Source: Lysobacter sp036697405 (GTDB lineage: Bacteria; Pseudomonadota; Gammaproteobacteria; Xanthomonadales; Xanthomonadaceae). From it: DNA of 64,000 nt. Location: positions 124,001 through 188,000 of the forward strand of contig NZ_JBAHWA010000008.1 in the NCBI RefSeq assembly GCF_036697405.1. Direction: 5' to 3'. This document shows positions 35,222-44,214 of this stretch, one piece after another (position 1 is the stretch's first letter; each line of letters begins with the position of its first letter). Made by a program: the position numbers and the translations under genes. Below the pieces are notes generated by a model that saw only the letters and a program-made list of their open reading frames with translations, made no database searches and was not told where the DNA came from.

Positions 35222-36433
35222 GTGTCGTTTGAGTCGTTGCCGCCCCCCTCCATGCCCGCGCTGGCGATCCGCGCGTACACCGCGACCACCGCGCTGGGAC
35301 GCGGCCGCCAGGCCCAAGCCCGGGCCCTGCGCGAACGCCGCGGCGGCCTGCGCCGCAACGACTTCGGCCACGAGCCGCTGGACTGCTGGATCGGCCGCGT
35401 CGACGGCCTGGAAACCCTGGCGCTGCCGGCCGAATTCGCCGATTGGGAGTGCCGCAACAACCGCCTGGCCTGGCTGGCGCTGAGCCAGGACGGCCTGCCC
35501 GAGGCCCTGGCCGCGCTGGTCGCGCGCCGCGGCGCCGAGCGCGTGGCGCTGGTGCTGGGCACCTCCACGGCCAGCATCGGCGCCACCGAGGAAGCTTATG
35601 CGCGCCTGGCCGGCGGCCGGTTTCCGGCCGAACTCGAGCGCCCCCAGGTCCATCAGCCGCATTCGCTGGGCGGTTTCCTGCAGCAGGCGACCGGCCTGCG
35701 CGGGCCCTGCGTGACCGTCGCCACCGCCTGCTCGTCCAGCGCCAAGGTGTTCGCTCAGGCCGCGCGCCTGATCGCCGCCGGCTACGCCGACGCGGCCCTG
35801 GTCGGCGGCGTCGACACCCTGTGCGGCAGCGTGTTGTTCGGCTTCAACTCGCTGCAGCTGGTCGCCAGCGAACCCTGCAAACCCTTCGACGCCGGCCGCG
35901 TCGGCCTGTCGCTGGGCGAGGCCGGCGGCTATGCCCTGATCGAACGCGTCGACGGCGACGATGCCGGCGCGCTGCAGCTGCGCGGCTACGGCGAATCCAG
36001 CGATGCCCACCACATGTCCGCGCCGCACCCGCAGGGCCTGGGCGCGCAGTTGGCGATGCGCGACGCGCTGGCGCGCGCCGGCATCGACGCGGCCGAAGTC
36101 GGCTACCTCAACCTGCACGGCACCGCGACGCCGGCCAACGACCAGGCCGAGGCGATCGCGGTGGCCGCGCTGTTTCCCGATCGCCTGCATGCCAGCTCGA
36201 CCAAGGGCTGGACCGGCCACACCCTGGGCGCGGCCGGCATCGTCGAATCGACGATCGCCCTGCTCGCCCTGGAAAGCGGCGAACTGCCGGGCATCCTCAA
36301 CAGCGCCGTGCCCGACCCGGTCTGCGGCCCGCAGATCCGTTTCGACAATGCCCACGCACCGATTCGGTACGCGATGAACAACTCCTTCGGCTTCGGCGGC
36401 AACAACTGCTCGCTGGTGTTCGGCCGCGCATGA
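35222..36433 (+). CDS. Aryl polyene beta-ketoacyl-ACP synthase
   Basis: The 403-residue product is a FabB/FabF-type ketosynthase. The active residues are Cys170 in VATACSSSAKVF, His299 in HGTATPAND and His333 in KGWTGHTLGAAG, and the NNSFGFGGNN end motif is present. It would condense malonyl-ACP with the growing aryl polyene chain. The GTG at 35222 has a GGAG site; an ATG at 35252 lacks one. It overlaps the next gene by 4 bases. It begins the plus-strand arm of a xanthomonadin-like locus (compare ApeO/ApeR of the E. coli aryl polyene system). Confidence 0.92.
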   Translation: MSFESLPPPSMPALAIRAYTATTALGRGRQAQARALRERRGGLRRNDFGHEPLDCWIGRVDGLETLALPAEFADWECRNNRLAWLALSQDGLPEALAALVARRGAERVALVLGTSTASIGATEEAYARLAGGRFPAELERPQVHQPHSLGGFLQQATGLRGPCVTVATACSSSAKVFAQAARLIAAGYADAALVGGVDTLCGSVLFGFNSLQLVASEPCKPFDAGRVGLSLGEAGGYALIERVDGDDAGALQLRGYGESSDAHHMSAPHPQGLGAQLAMRDALARAGIDAAEVGYLNLHGTATPANDQAEAIAVAALFPDRLHASSTKGWTGHTLGAAGIVESTIALLALESGELPGILNSAVPDPVCGPQIRFDNAHAPIRYAMNNSFGFGGNNCSLVFGRA

Positions 36434-37209
36434 GCACCGTCGCCTACATCGAGGGCATCGCCTATTGGAGCCGCGGCCTGCCGTCCTGGGCCGCCGCCCG
36501 CGAACACGCCGCCGGCGCCGAGCCGGCCGCGGACGCGCCCGCGCGGCCGTCGCCGCAGCTGCTGCCGGCCAACGAGCGCCGGCGCGCACCGGAAACGGTG
36601 GCGGTGGCGCTGGAAGTCGCGCTGGCGGCCTGCCAGTCGGCCGGCCGCGATCCGGCCACGCTGGCGTCGGTGTTCGCCTCCGCGCACGGCGACCTGGCGA
36701 TCACCGACTACATGTGCACGACCCTGGCCAGCGAGCCGCGCGCGGTATCGCCCACGCGTTTCCACAATTCGGTGCACAACGCCGCGGCCGGCTACTGGAC
36801 CATCGGCGCCGGCTGCATGCGCGCCGCGACCGCGATCAGCGCCGGGCAGGCCAGCTTCGCCCAGGGCCTGATCGAAGCGCTGGCGCAGCTCGGCGACGGC
36901 GCCCAGGCGGTGCTGCTGGTCGGCTACGACGGCGAGTCGGTGGGCGCATTGGGCACGGTCACGCCCAGCGCCGGCCTGCTCGGCGGCGCCCTGGTGCTGT
37001 CGCGCACGCCGCGCGCGGGCGCCGTGCGCCTGCATGCGCGCTTGCGCGACGGCGAGGCCGACGACGGCGGCACGCTGAGCCGGCGCGCGCAGGGCAATGC
37101 GATGGCGCCGATGCTGTCCTTGTTCGACGCCCTCGCCGGCGCCGCCGCCCGGGTGGGCCTGGCCGCCGGCGCCGGGCGCGTGCTGGAACTGGAGCTCGGA
37201 CATGACTGA
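36430..37209 (+). CDS. Beta-ketoacyl synthase chain-length factor
   Basis: The 259-residue product matches the short ketoacyl-synthase-like family found in aryl polyene loci: RAPETVAVALEVALAACQSAGRD, VFASAHGDLAITDYMC and FHNSVHNAAAGYWTIGAG. The equivalent of the nucleophile region has no catalytic Cys, so it is expected to partner the preceding active ketosynthase and set chain length. It overlaps that gene (ATGA) and overlaps the next by 8 bases. Confidence 0.88.
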   Translation: MSTVAYIEGIAYWSRGLPSWAAAREHAAGAEPAADAPARPSPQLLPANERRRAPETVAVALEVALAACQSAGRDPATLASVFASAHGDLAITDYMCTTLASEPRAVSPTRFHNSVHNAAAGYWTIGAGCMRAATAISAGQASFAQGLIEALAQLGDGAQAVLLVGYDGESVGALGTVTPSAGLLGGALVLSRTPRAGAVRLHARLRDGEADDGGTLSRRAQGNAMAPMLSLFDALAGAAARVGLAAGAGRVLELELGHD

Positions 37210-38029
37210 TACCCGGCGCCCGGAACGCGACCAGGTCGCGGTGGTGATCCCCGCGCTCAACGAGTCGCTGCGCATCCGCGAGACCGTGCTCGGCGCGCTC
37301 GCGCATTGCCCCAACGTGATCGTGATCGACGACGGCTCCGACGACGGCACCGCCGAGTGCATCGCCGACCTGCCGGTGACCCTGCTGCGGCATCCGCAAC
37401 GCATGGGCAAGGGCGCCAGCCTGCGCGACGGTTTCCGCGAGGCGCTGCGGCGCGGCTACGCCGGCGTGCTAACCATGGACGGCGACGGCCAGCACGACCC
37501 CGCCGACCTGCCGCGCCTGCTCGCCAGCGCGCAACGCCATCCGAACTGCATCGTGATCGGCGCGCGCCTGCGCAAGCGCGCGGCGGCGCCGGTGCATCGG
37601 CGCCTGGCCAACGAATTCGGCGACTGGGGCATCGGCTGGGGCTGCGGTTACCGCATCGCCGACAGCCAGAGCGGCCAGCGCTACTACCCGGCGCAGGTGT
37701 GCGCGCTGGACGAGGTGCCCGGCGAGGACTTCGTGTTCGAGGCGCAGATCCTGATCTCGGCCGCACGCCGGCTCGGCACCGGCGTGGTTTCGGTGCCGAT
37801 CGAATCGCGCTATCAACAGGCCGATGCGCAGCTGCAGTTCCGCAAGAGCCACTTCCGTCCGTTGCGCGATCTCTATCGCATCACCTCGCACGTGGTCGCG
37901 CAGGTCTGGGGCCACGGCAACGTGATGGGCGAGTACCGGCGCACCCGCGCGGCCGCGCCGGTGATCGACGACCCCAGCGGCGAATTCGTCGCCGCCCGCG
38001 AACGCGACCTGCCCGCCGAACCGCGCTGA
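37202..38029 (+). CDS. Family 2 glycosyltransferase
   Basis: The 275-residue product shows the GT-A features VVIPALNESLRIRETV, VIDDGSDDGTAE and MDGDGQHDP (the DxD-type site), with EDFVFEAQILISAARRL behind. It lacks long membrane helices, so it is probably cytosolic or peripheral. In aryl polyene loci such enzymes are thought to add a sugar or link the polyene to its lipid part. The start overlaps the chain-length factor by 8 bases, tying it to the pigment operon. Confidence 0.88.
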   Translation: MTDTRRPERDQVAVVIPALNESLRIRETVLGALAHCPNVIVIDDGSDDGTAECIADLPVTLLRHPQRMGKGASLRDGFREALRRGYAGVLTMDGDGQHDPADLPRLLASAQRHPNCIVIGARLRKRAAAPVHRRLANEFGDWGIGWGCGYRIADSQSGQRYYPAQVCALDEVPGEDFVFEAQILISAARRLGTGVVSVPIESRYQQADAQLQFRKSHFRPLRDLYRITSHVVAQVWGHGNVMGEYRRTRAAAPVIDDPSGEFVAARERDLPAEPR

Positions 38030-38066
38030 GTTCCACGATCCGCGTACGCCACCGCAACCCGCGCCG

Positions 38067-39317
38067 ATGACCCATACCTTGCTGTTGCAACTGTTGGTGA
38101 TCCTGGTGGTGGCGCGCGCCTGCGGCGCGGTGCTGAAGCGCTTCGGCCAGCCCGCGGTGGTCGGCGAGATGGCCGCCGGCTTCGTGCTCGGCCCGGTGGT
38201 GTTCGGAGCGCTGCTGCCCGAGGCGCACGCCGCGCTGTTCGCGCCGGCGTCGCTGCCGGCACTGGGCTCGCTGTCGACCCTGGGCCTGGTGCTCTTCATG
38301 TTCATCGTCGGCGCCGAACTGCGCGCGCCCGACGGGGTGCGCGCGCAATTGCGCGAGGCCGGCGCGGTCGGCCTGTTCGGCGTGCTGCTGCCGGTGATCC
38401 TGGGCATCGCGGTCTCGCCCTGGCTGCATCCGCTGGCGCCAGCCGGCGTCGGTTTCTGGCCGTTCGCCCTGTTCATGGCCGCGGCGATGTCGATCACCGC
38501 CTTCCCGGTGATGGCGCGCATCCTCAAGGACCGCGGCCTCAGCCAGACCCGGCTGGGCCGGCTCGCGCTGGGCTCGGCCGCGATCGCCGACGTGTTCGCC
38601 TGGATCGTGCTGGCGCTGGTGGTGGCCCTGGTCGGCAGCGGCGAAGGCGCCTGGGGCTTCGCCAAGATCTGCATCGGCCTGCTGGCCCTGCTGGCGCTGG
38701 CCTTCGGCCTGCTCAAGCCCGCGTACGCGGCGCTGCTGCGCCGCTACGCGCCCGACGGCCATCCCTCGGTGGCGATGCTGGCCGCGCTGGTGATCGGCCT
38801 GCTCGCCTGCGCCGCGCTCACCGAATGGCTGGGCCTGCACGCGGTGTTCGGCGCCTTCGTGTTCGGCGCCTGCCTGCCGCGCGACGACCGTCTGCTGCGC
38901 ACCCTGACCGAACGCCTGGAATACGCGGCGGTGGTGATCCTGATGCCGATCTTCTTCGCCCTGGCCGGCCTCAACACCCGCGCCGAGGCCTTCGTCGGCG
39001 CCGGCCTGGGCGCGCTGGCGCTGATCCTGGCGGTGGCGGTGGCCGGCAAGATCGCCGGCGGCGCGCTGGGCGCGCGCATCGCCGGCTACGGCTGGCGCGA
39101 CAGCCTGGCCACGGGCGCGCTGATGAACGCGCGCGGCCTGATGGAGCTGATCGTGATGAAGGTGGGCCTGGACGCGGGCCTGATCGGGCCGGAGCTGTTC
39201 ACCATGCTGTTGGCGATGGCGATCGCGACCACGGTGATGACCTCGCCGCTGCTGAGCCTGTTCGCCGGCCGCGCGGCGCTGGCCGATGCGCCGCGCGCGC
39301 AGGGCACGCGGCGCTAG
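38067..39317 (+). CDS. Kef/CPA2-type cation:proton antiporter
   Basis: The 416-residue product has about twelve helices and the CPA2 hallmarks GQPAVVGEMAAGFVLGPVVFG, LVLFMFIVGAEL, MSITAFPVMARIL, AAIADVFAWIVLA and NARGLMELIV. It has no C-terminal TrkA-N domain, so it is a membrane-only antiporter exchanging Na+ or K+ for H+. It starts 37 bases after the glycosyltransferase and may be read with it; a role in pigment making is not evident. It converges on the lipoprotein gene with a 13-base gap. Confidence 0.92.
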   Translation: MTHTLLLQLLVILVVARACGAVLKRFGQPAVVGEMAAGFVLGPVVFGALLPEAHAALFAPASLPALGSLSTLGLVLFMFIVGAELRAPDGVRAQLREAGAVGLFGVLLPVILGIAVSPWLHPLAPAGVGFWPFALFMAAAMSITAFPVMARILKDRGLSQTRLGRLALGSAAIADVFAWIVLALVVALVGSGEGAWGFAKICIGLLALLALAFGLLKPAYAALLRRYAPDGHPSVAMLAALVIGLLACAALTEWLGLHAVFGAFVFGACLPRDDRLLRTLTERLEYAAVVILMPIFFALAGLNTRAEAFVGAGLGALALILAVAVAGKIAGGALGARIAGYGWRDSLATGALMNARGLMELIVMKVGLDAGLIGPELFTMLLAMAIATTVMTSPLLSLFAGRAALADAPRAQGTRR

Positions 39318-39330
39318 GAACGCGCGCGGC

Positions 39331-39813
39331 TCAGTTGCGCGGCGGAGCCGGCGGCGGCGGCGCGTTCGGGCCGGGATCGCCGAGCGGCGGCGGATTGGCG
39401 ACCCAGATCGCCACGCCATGCCCGTACTTCTGGCGCGGCGAAATATCGATGCCGACGCCGCCGGAACTGAAGCTGCGGCCGCCGTAACGGCCGCCGCCGG
39501 CGCCGACGCTGACGCCACCGCCGCCGTAACCGTCCTCGGTGCCCTGGAACAGCACGCCGTTGGCGCCGAGCTTGGCCGCTTCGGTGCGCAGCTTGCCGAT
39601 CACCGAGTTCATCTTGTTCTGTTCGCCGTAGGTGAACGCGCCGCTGTTGCTCTGGAGCATGGCGATCTGCTCGTAGGCGCCCGGCGGCGGCGCGAAGTAC
39701 ACGCGCACCTGGGCCGGATCGATCGGCGGCCGCGGCGAGCCGACCAGGACGTGCGAACTGGCGCAGGCGGCCAGCAGCGGTAGCAGCAAGGCGAGAGCGA
39801 GACGACGGCGCAT
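39331..39813 (-). CDS. Lipoprotein with Gly-rich centre and Pro-rich tail
   Basis: The 160-residue product has a lipoprotein signal ending LLAAC (Cys17). The mature part has a conserved-looking domain (QVRVYFAPPPGAYEQIAML, NSVIGKLRTEAAKLGANGVLF), a Gly/Ser-rich stretch and a Pro-rich end. The domain resembles small outer-membrane lipoproteins of the DUF4156 type, but I am not sure. It lies last on the minus strand beyond fabG, separated by 219 bases, so it may have its own promoter. Confidence 0.75.
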   Translation of the reverse strand: MRRRLALALLLPLLAACASSHVLVGSPRPPIDPAQVRVYFAPPPGAYEQIAMLQSNSGAFTYGEQNKMNSVIGKLRTEAAKLGANGVLFQGTEDGYGGGGVSVGAGGGRYGGRSFSSGGVGIDISPRQKYGHGVAIWVANPPPLGDPGPNAPPPPAPPRN

Positions 39814-40032
39814 GGCGCGACTCCGCGGGTGGACGGTTGCGGCCATGCTAACGCCGCGGCGGGGAGGCGGGGTGACGGCACGCCGAACGGGGGCGGGAGT
39901 CCGATGGAAGGCCAGCCGCGGCGGAATACGGCGGTTCAAGGCCAGGAACGGCGGGCGGATCGGGGAAGGAACGCACGACGCTGAAGCGACGGGGCGGCTG
40001 CGTAACCCTTCCCGAATCCCTAATCCCCGCTC

Positions 40033-40773
40033 CTAACCCATCCCGCCGTTGATGCCGATCACCTGGCCGTTGATGTAGCCGGCCGCGTCCGAGCACAGGA
40101 AGCCGACCAGGGCCGCGACCTCGTCCGGGCGGCCGGCGCGGCCGGCCGGCACCAGCTGGCGGATCGTCTCCGGCGGAAACGCGTCGGCGGCCATGCGGCC
40201 TTCGATCACGCCCGGCGCGACCACGTTGACGGTGATGCCGCGCGAGGCCATCTCGCGCGCCAGCGACATCGAGGCGCCGTGCAGGCCGGCCTTGGCCGCG
40301 GCGTAGTTGCTCTGGCCGCGATTGCCCAGCACCGCCGCCACCGAGGACAGGCTGACGATGCGGCCCCAGCGCGTGCGCGCCATCGGCAGCAGCAGCGGCT
40401 GGGTCACGTGGAAGAAGCCGTGCAGCGAAATATCGATCACGCGCTTCCACTGCGCTTGGCTCATGCCGGCCATCGGCGCGTCGTCGTGCACGCCGGCGTT
40501 GTTGACCACGACCTGGATGGCGCCATCGGCCAACAGGCCCTCGATCACCGCGCGCGCGGCCTCGCCGTCGGCGACGTCGAAGGCCACCGCCTGGGCGCTG
40601 CCGCCGGCCTCGCGGATCGCCGCGACCGTGGCCTGGGCGCGTTCGGGATTGGCGTTGGCGTGCACGATCACGTGCAGGCCATCGGCGGCCAGGCGCGCGC
40701 AGATCGCCGCGCCGAGGTCGCCGCTGCCGCCGGTGACCAGGGCGCGACGGGCGGTGGAGGACGGCTGGCTCAT
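40033..40773 (-). CDS. 3-oxoacyl-ACP reductase of the aryl polyene locus
   Basis: A 246-residue short-chain dehydrogenase: NADP site TGGSGDLGAAI, NNAG motif, and the catalytic Ser-Tyr-Lys in SLSSVAAVLGN and SNYAAAKAG. It is FabG-like and by context reduces the beta-keto group of the growing polyene (ApeQ equivalent). It ends the minus-strand arm of the pigment locus, separated by 114 bases from the unknown 161-residue protein. Confidence 0.92.
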   Translation of the reverse strand: MSQPSSTARRALVTGGSGDLGAAICARLAADGLHVIVHANANPERAQATVAAIREAGGSAQAVAFDVADGEAARAVIEGLLADGAIQVVVNNAGVHDDAPMAGMSQAQWKRVIDISLHGFFHVTQPLLLPMARTRWGRIVSLSSVAAVLGNRGQSNYAAAKAGLHGASMSLAREMASRGITVNVVAPGVIEGRMAADAFPPETIRQLVPAGRAGRPDEVAALVGFLCSDAAGYINGQVIGINGGMG

Positions 40774-40887
40774 GCGCAGGGCTCGCGGCGGCGGAAACCG
40801 CGATTGTCCCCGCAGCGCGCCCACGGCGGAAGCGGCGGGCGCCGGCACGGCGGTGTCCGCGCCCGATCCAGGCCGATGCGACGCGGC

Positions 40888-41373
40888 TCAGTACGGCGAG
40901 AAACCTTCCGGATACGGCGGGTCGCCGTCGTCGCCGCTGCTGTTGGCGGTCTGGGTCAGGGTCTGGGTGACGATCGAGCCGGTGTCGCTGCAGGCCAGTT
41001 GCTGGCTGCCCTCCCACACCGCCCAATCCTCGCCGTTGCCGTCCAGGATCACCACCCAGAACTCCAGCGTGCGCTGCGCGTAGGGCTCCATCCGCATCGA
41101 CGGCGGATCGACGAAGCTGACGCTGACCTCGCCGCTTTCGCCCGCGGTCTGGTTCCAGTCGTTGAACACCATCGACTGCCCGTGCGAGAGCTGGAACATG
41201 TCGGTCCAGGTATCGGGCGCCATGCCGGGCACGTAAGGACGGTCGGTGCGCTCGATCCAGTTCAGGCGCGCGCCGTCGCGCTCCTGCAAGGCGATGCGCA
41301 GGGTGAAGCGATGGCCGAACTGACCGTCGGCCTGGTAGGGCTCCACGCTCAGCAGTTCGAACTCGATGCTCAT
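40888..41373 (-). CDS. Unknown 161-residue protein inside the pigment locus
   Basis: The product starts MSIEFELLSVEPYQADGQFG and has no signal peptide or membrane span. It reads as a beta-rich soluble domain (HRFTLRIALQERDG, SGEVSVSFVDPP, RTLEFWVVILDGNGEDW) with several Trp residues and an acidic, disordered-looking end (NSSGDDGDPPYPEGFSPY). I recognise no family. It lies between the fabG and the FabA-like dehydratase genes, on the same strand, with gaps of 114 and 77 bases. Its A/T-richer codon choices (for example TTCGAACTC-type runs are fewer) are not clearly foreign. It could be an insertion unrelated to the pigment pathway. Confidence 0.7.
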   Translation of the reverse strand: MSIEFELLSVEPYQADGQFGHRFTLRIALQERDGARLNWIERTDRPYVPGMAPDTWTDMFQLSHGQSMVFNDWNQTAGESGEVSVSFVDPPSMRMEPYAQRTLEFWVVILDGNGEDWAVWEGSQQLACSDTGSIVTQTLTQTANSSGDDGDPPYPEGFSPY

Positions 41374-41450
41374 GGCGATTCTCCGGTAGTGGTTGCGCGA
41401 CGCTGCGCGACACTTACCTGGAACGCGCCGCCGCCGGCGCCGTGAAACGC

Positions 41451-41882
41451 TCAGTCCGGGCGCAGCATCACCGCGGCGCGGCCCGAAGCCAGCAGCACGC
41501 CTTCGTGATGCAGGACGAAGTCGTACTGCCAGCTGTCGCCGGCGTCGACGAGCTTGCGCGCCTGCGCCTCGATCGCGCCGGCCAGGTCGTCGATGCGCGC
41601 CACCCGCAGCTCGACGCCGCGCAAGGCCACCAGCAGGCCCGGCCGCGCCGCGGCGCCGGCCGCGCGCGCGAGCAGGCCGCCGTGCACGGCCATCGCCTGC
41701 GCCCCGTACTCGCACAGATGCACCGCGCGCAGGCGGTCGCGGCTGCGCAGCGGGTGGGCGGGATCGCGATGGCCGTGGCTGCGCAGGCGGATGCCGTCGG
41801 CGTCCCAGTCCAGCACCTCCTCCCACAGGCACATGCGGCCCTGGTGGGGGATCAGCGCAGCGATCTCCTCACGGCTGCGCAT
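41451..41882 (-). CDS. Hotdog-fold 3-hydroxyacyl-ACP dehydratase (ApeP-like)
   Basis: The 143-residue product begins MRSREEIAALIPHQGRMCLWEEVLDWD, with the IPHQG-type motif carrying the expected active His of FabA/FabZ-like dehydratases, and has the RAVHLCEYGAQAMAVHGGL helix. By context it dehydrates the 3-hydroxy intermediate in polyene extension. Its start overlaps the exporter gene's end by 14 bases. It is one of two dehydratases in the locus. Confidence 0.87.
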   Translation of the reverse strand: MRSREEIAALIPHQGRMCLWEEVLDWDADGIRLRSHGHRDPAHPLRSRDRLRAVHLCEYGAQAMAVHGGLLARAAGAAARPGLLVALRGVELRVARIDDLAGAIEAQARKLVDAGDSWQYDFVLHHEGVLLASGRAAVMLRPD

Positions 41883-44214
41883 CGGCGCGCTCCCGCATGG
41901 TCGCCGGCTCGCGCACGATCAACAGCGCGAGCACGAAGTTGAAGGCCACGCCCAGCGCGACCGTGGCGCCGATCGCGCGCAGCACCGGGATCGACGAGGA
42001 CGCCAGCAGCGCGAACACCAGCAAGGTGGTCAGGCTGCAGACGATCACCGCGTGCAGGGTGCGCAGCTGTTCGGCGTAGTCGTCGCCGGCATGGTCGAAG
42101 AACAGCGCGTAGTCCAGGCCCAGGCCGGCGGCCAGGATCAGCGCGACCAGGTGGAACAGATTGAGTTCGATGCCCATCCCGCGCAGCACCGCCAGGATCA
42201 GCAGCGTGGTCAGCGCCATCGGCGCCAGCACGCGCAGCACCCGGCGCGGCGAACGCAGCGCGAACCACACCGTCGCCGCCAGCAACAGCGCCGCCAGGCC
42301 CAGCGCCAGCAGCACGCGACCGCGATAGGCCGCGACCAGCGATTCGGAAGCCTGCTTCAGGTCCAGCAGCTGCGCGCCGTGCGCGGCGGCGACGCGCGCG
42401 ACCGCGGCCGGATCGTTCAGGCCGCTCAGCGACACCAGGGCGGTGGCGTGACCGGGGCGCTGCAGCAACAGGCCGGACACGCTGGCCGCGAGCGGGGTGC
42501 CGTCCAGGTCGGCGGCGATCAGCGGCGGCGCGCTGCGCGCGGCGGCCACGTCGGCGACGAAACCGGCGAAGGCGTCGGCGCGGAACGGGCTGTCGGCGAC
42601 CGCGGCGGCCAGCGCCGCGTCCAGGGTCGCCGCGCCCGGCAGTCTGATCTGGCGCGCGCGCTGGGTGGCGATGCTGGGCAGGTAGCGCGCGGCCAGGTCG
42701 TAGCCGGCGATCGCGCCCTGCGCGCGCAACCGCTGCAAGGCCGGCTGCAGGCGCTCGGACGCGCGCAGCGCGGCCTCGGCGTCGCCGGCTTCGAGCGCGA
42801 TCACGTAACGCACGTCGGGCGCGCCGAGTTCGCCGCGCAACTGCGCGTCGCGCGCGAGCGCGTCGGCCGGCACCGGCGTCAGCTTGGCCAGGTCGTTCTG
42901 CCAGAACGGACCCGGCGCCAGCCAGGCCACGGCCAGCGCGAGCGCGGCCAGCGCCAGCATCGCGTACGCGCGCGGCCGCGGCAGGCGCGCCAGGCCGGCC
43001 CAGGCGCGCGCCAGCCAGGCCGAATCGGCGGCGTCGCGCGGCGCGGGATCGATCAGCGCCGGCAGCAGGAAACGCGTGGTCAGCGCGGCCGTGCCCAGGC
43101 CGACGATGGTGAACACCGCCAACTGCTTGAGGCCGTCCACGCCCGAGACCAGGAAAGTCAGGTAGGCGATGCAGGTCGAGGCCACGCCGGTGCCCAGGGT
43201 CGGCCACAACGCGCGCGCGCTGGCCCAGGGCGACAGGCCCGGGCGCTGATGGCTGAACAAGTGGATCGGATAGTCCTGGGCGACGCCGATCAGGGTGAAG
43301 CCGAACGCGACGGTGATGCCGTGCACGCCGTCGAACGCCAGCGCGACCGCGCCCAGGCCGGCCAGGCCGGCGCTGGCCAGCGGCAGGCCGCCCAGCAGCG
43401 GCGCCTTCCAGCTGCGATAGGCCAGCCACAGCAGCAGCACGAACACCAGGCTGTCGATGGTGCCGATCAGGCTGGCCTCGCGCGCGGTGCGCCCGCCGAT
43501 CTCGACCGAGAACGCGCCCGGACCGCTCAAGGTCAGTTGCGCCTTGGACGCGCCGCGCGCCTGCGCGAACGCGGCGCGGATCGCGTCCACCGCGGCCTGC
43601 TGGCCGGTGGGATCGAAACCCGCCGCGCGCGTTTCCAGCGCCAGCAGCGCCTCGCGGCCGGCGCGGTCGAACCACACCCCGTGCAGGCGCTGCGGCGCGT
43701 TCGCCGGCTGCCAGGCCTCGGCCAGCTTCAGGGTTTCCAGAGTCGGATCGTTCGGCAGCAGCGGTTCCAGCATCGCCGAAGCCGGCGAGCCCAGGTCCTG
43801 CACGCGCGCCTGCAGTTCCTCGCCCAGATAGGCGGCGTCGAAATTGCGGGTGTCCAGGGTCGGCGACAGCAGATAACGGTAGGGACGCAGACGCGCGGGG
43901 ATCGCGTCCAGGCCGAGATCGGCGCCGTTGGCGACCAGCTTGAATTGCGGTTTCGCGGCCAACGCGGCGCGCATCGATTCCGACTGCGCGGCCAGCGTCT
44001 GCGGCGTGTCGCCGGACAGCGCGATCAGCAGCAGGCGCGAGCCCGGGCCTTCGCCGAGTTCGTCGATCAGCAGCTTCTGCGCCGGGGTCTGCGCGCTGGG
44101 CATGAAGCGGCGCAGGTCGCCGCTGAGCTCCAGGCGCTGACCGATCGCCCAGCCCGCGGCCGCGAGCGCGGCCAGCCACAGCAGCGCCAGGGCGAGACGA
44201 CGCGCTGGCGTCAT
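41869..44214 (-). CDS. MMPL/RND-type exporter of the pigment locus
   Basis: The 781-residue product has the MMPL layout: one N-terminal helix, a large periplasmic domain, five or six helices (from LIGTIDSLVFVLLLWLAYRS), a second periplasmic domain and a second helix set with GLGLDYALFFDHAGDDY. Such exporters in aryl polyene loci are thought to move the lipid-linked pigment across the inner membrane (ApeM equivalent). The start at 44214 begins with a clear transmembrane signal; the longer frame upstream is lolA shadow. It overlaps lolA by 4 bases. Confidence 0.92.
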   Translation of the reverse strand: MTPARRLALALLWLAALAAAGWAIGQRLELSGDLRRFMPSAQTPAQKLLIDELGEGPGSRLLLIALSGDTPQTLAAQSESMRAALAAKPQFKLVANGADLGLDAIPARLRPYRYLLSPTLDTRNFDAAYLGEELQARVQDLGSPASAMLEPLLPNDPTLETLKLAEAWQPANAPQRLHGVWFDRAGREALLALETRAAGFDPTGQQAAVDAIRAAFAQARGASKAQLTLSGPGAFSVEIGGRTAREASLIGTIDSLVFVLLLWLAYRSWKAPLLGGLPLASAGLAGLGAVALAFDGVHGITVAFGFTLIGVAQDYPIHLFSHQRPGLSPWASARALWPTLGTGVASTCIAYLTFLVSGVDGLKQLAVFTIVGLGTAALTTRFLLPALIDPAPRDAADSAWLARAWAGLARLPRPRAYAMLALAALALAVAWLAPGPFWQNDLAKLTPVPADALARDAQLRGELGAPDVRYVIALEAGDAEAALRASERLQPALQRLRAQGAIAGYDLAARYLPSIATQRARQIRLPGAATLDAALAAAVADSPFRADAFAGFVADVAAARSAPPLIAADLDGTPLAASVSGLLLQRPGHATALVSLSGLNDPAAVARVAAAHGAQLLDLKQASESLVAAYRGRVLLALGLAALLLAATVWFALRSPRRVLRVLAPMALTTLLILAVLRGMGIELNLFHLVALILAAGLGLDYALFFDHAGDDYAEQLRTLHAVIVCSLTTLLVFALLASSSIPVLRAIGATVALGVAFNFVLALLIVREPATMRERADAQP

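Noticed and set aside
38067..39317. Kef-type antiporter as a pigment exporter
   Set aside because: The motifs are those of cation:proton antiporters, and the locus already has an MMPL exporter with LolA; the position may be incidental.
41869..44214. Multidrug efflux pump
   Set aside because: It is an MMPL-type protein with lolA and acyltransferase partners inside a pigment locus, and no membrane fusion protein is present.
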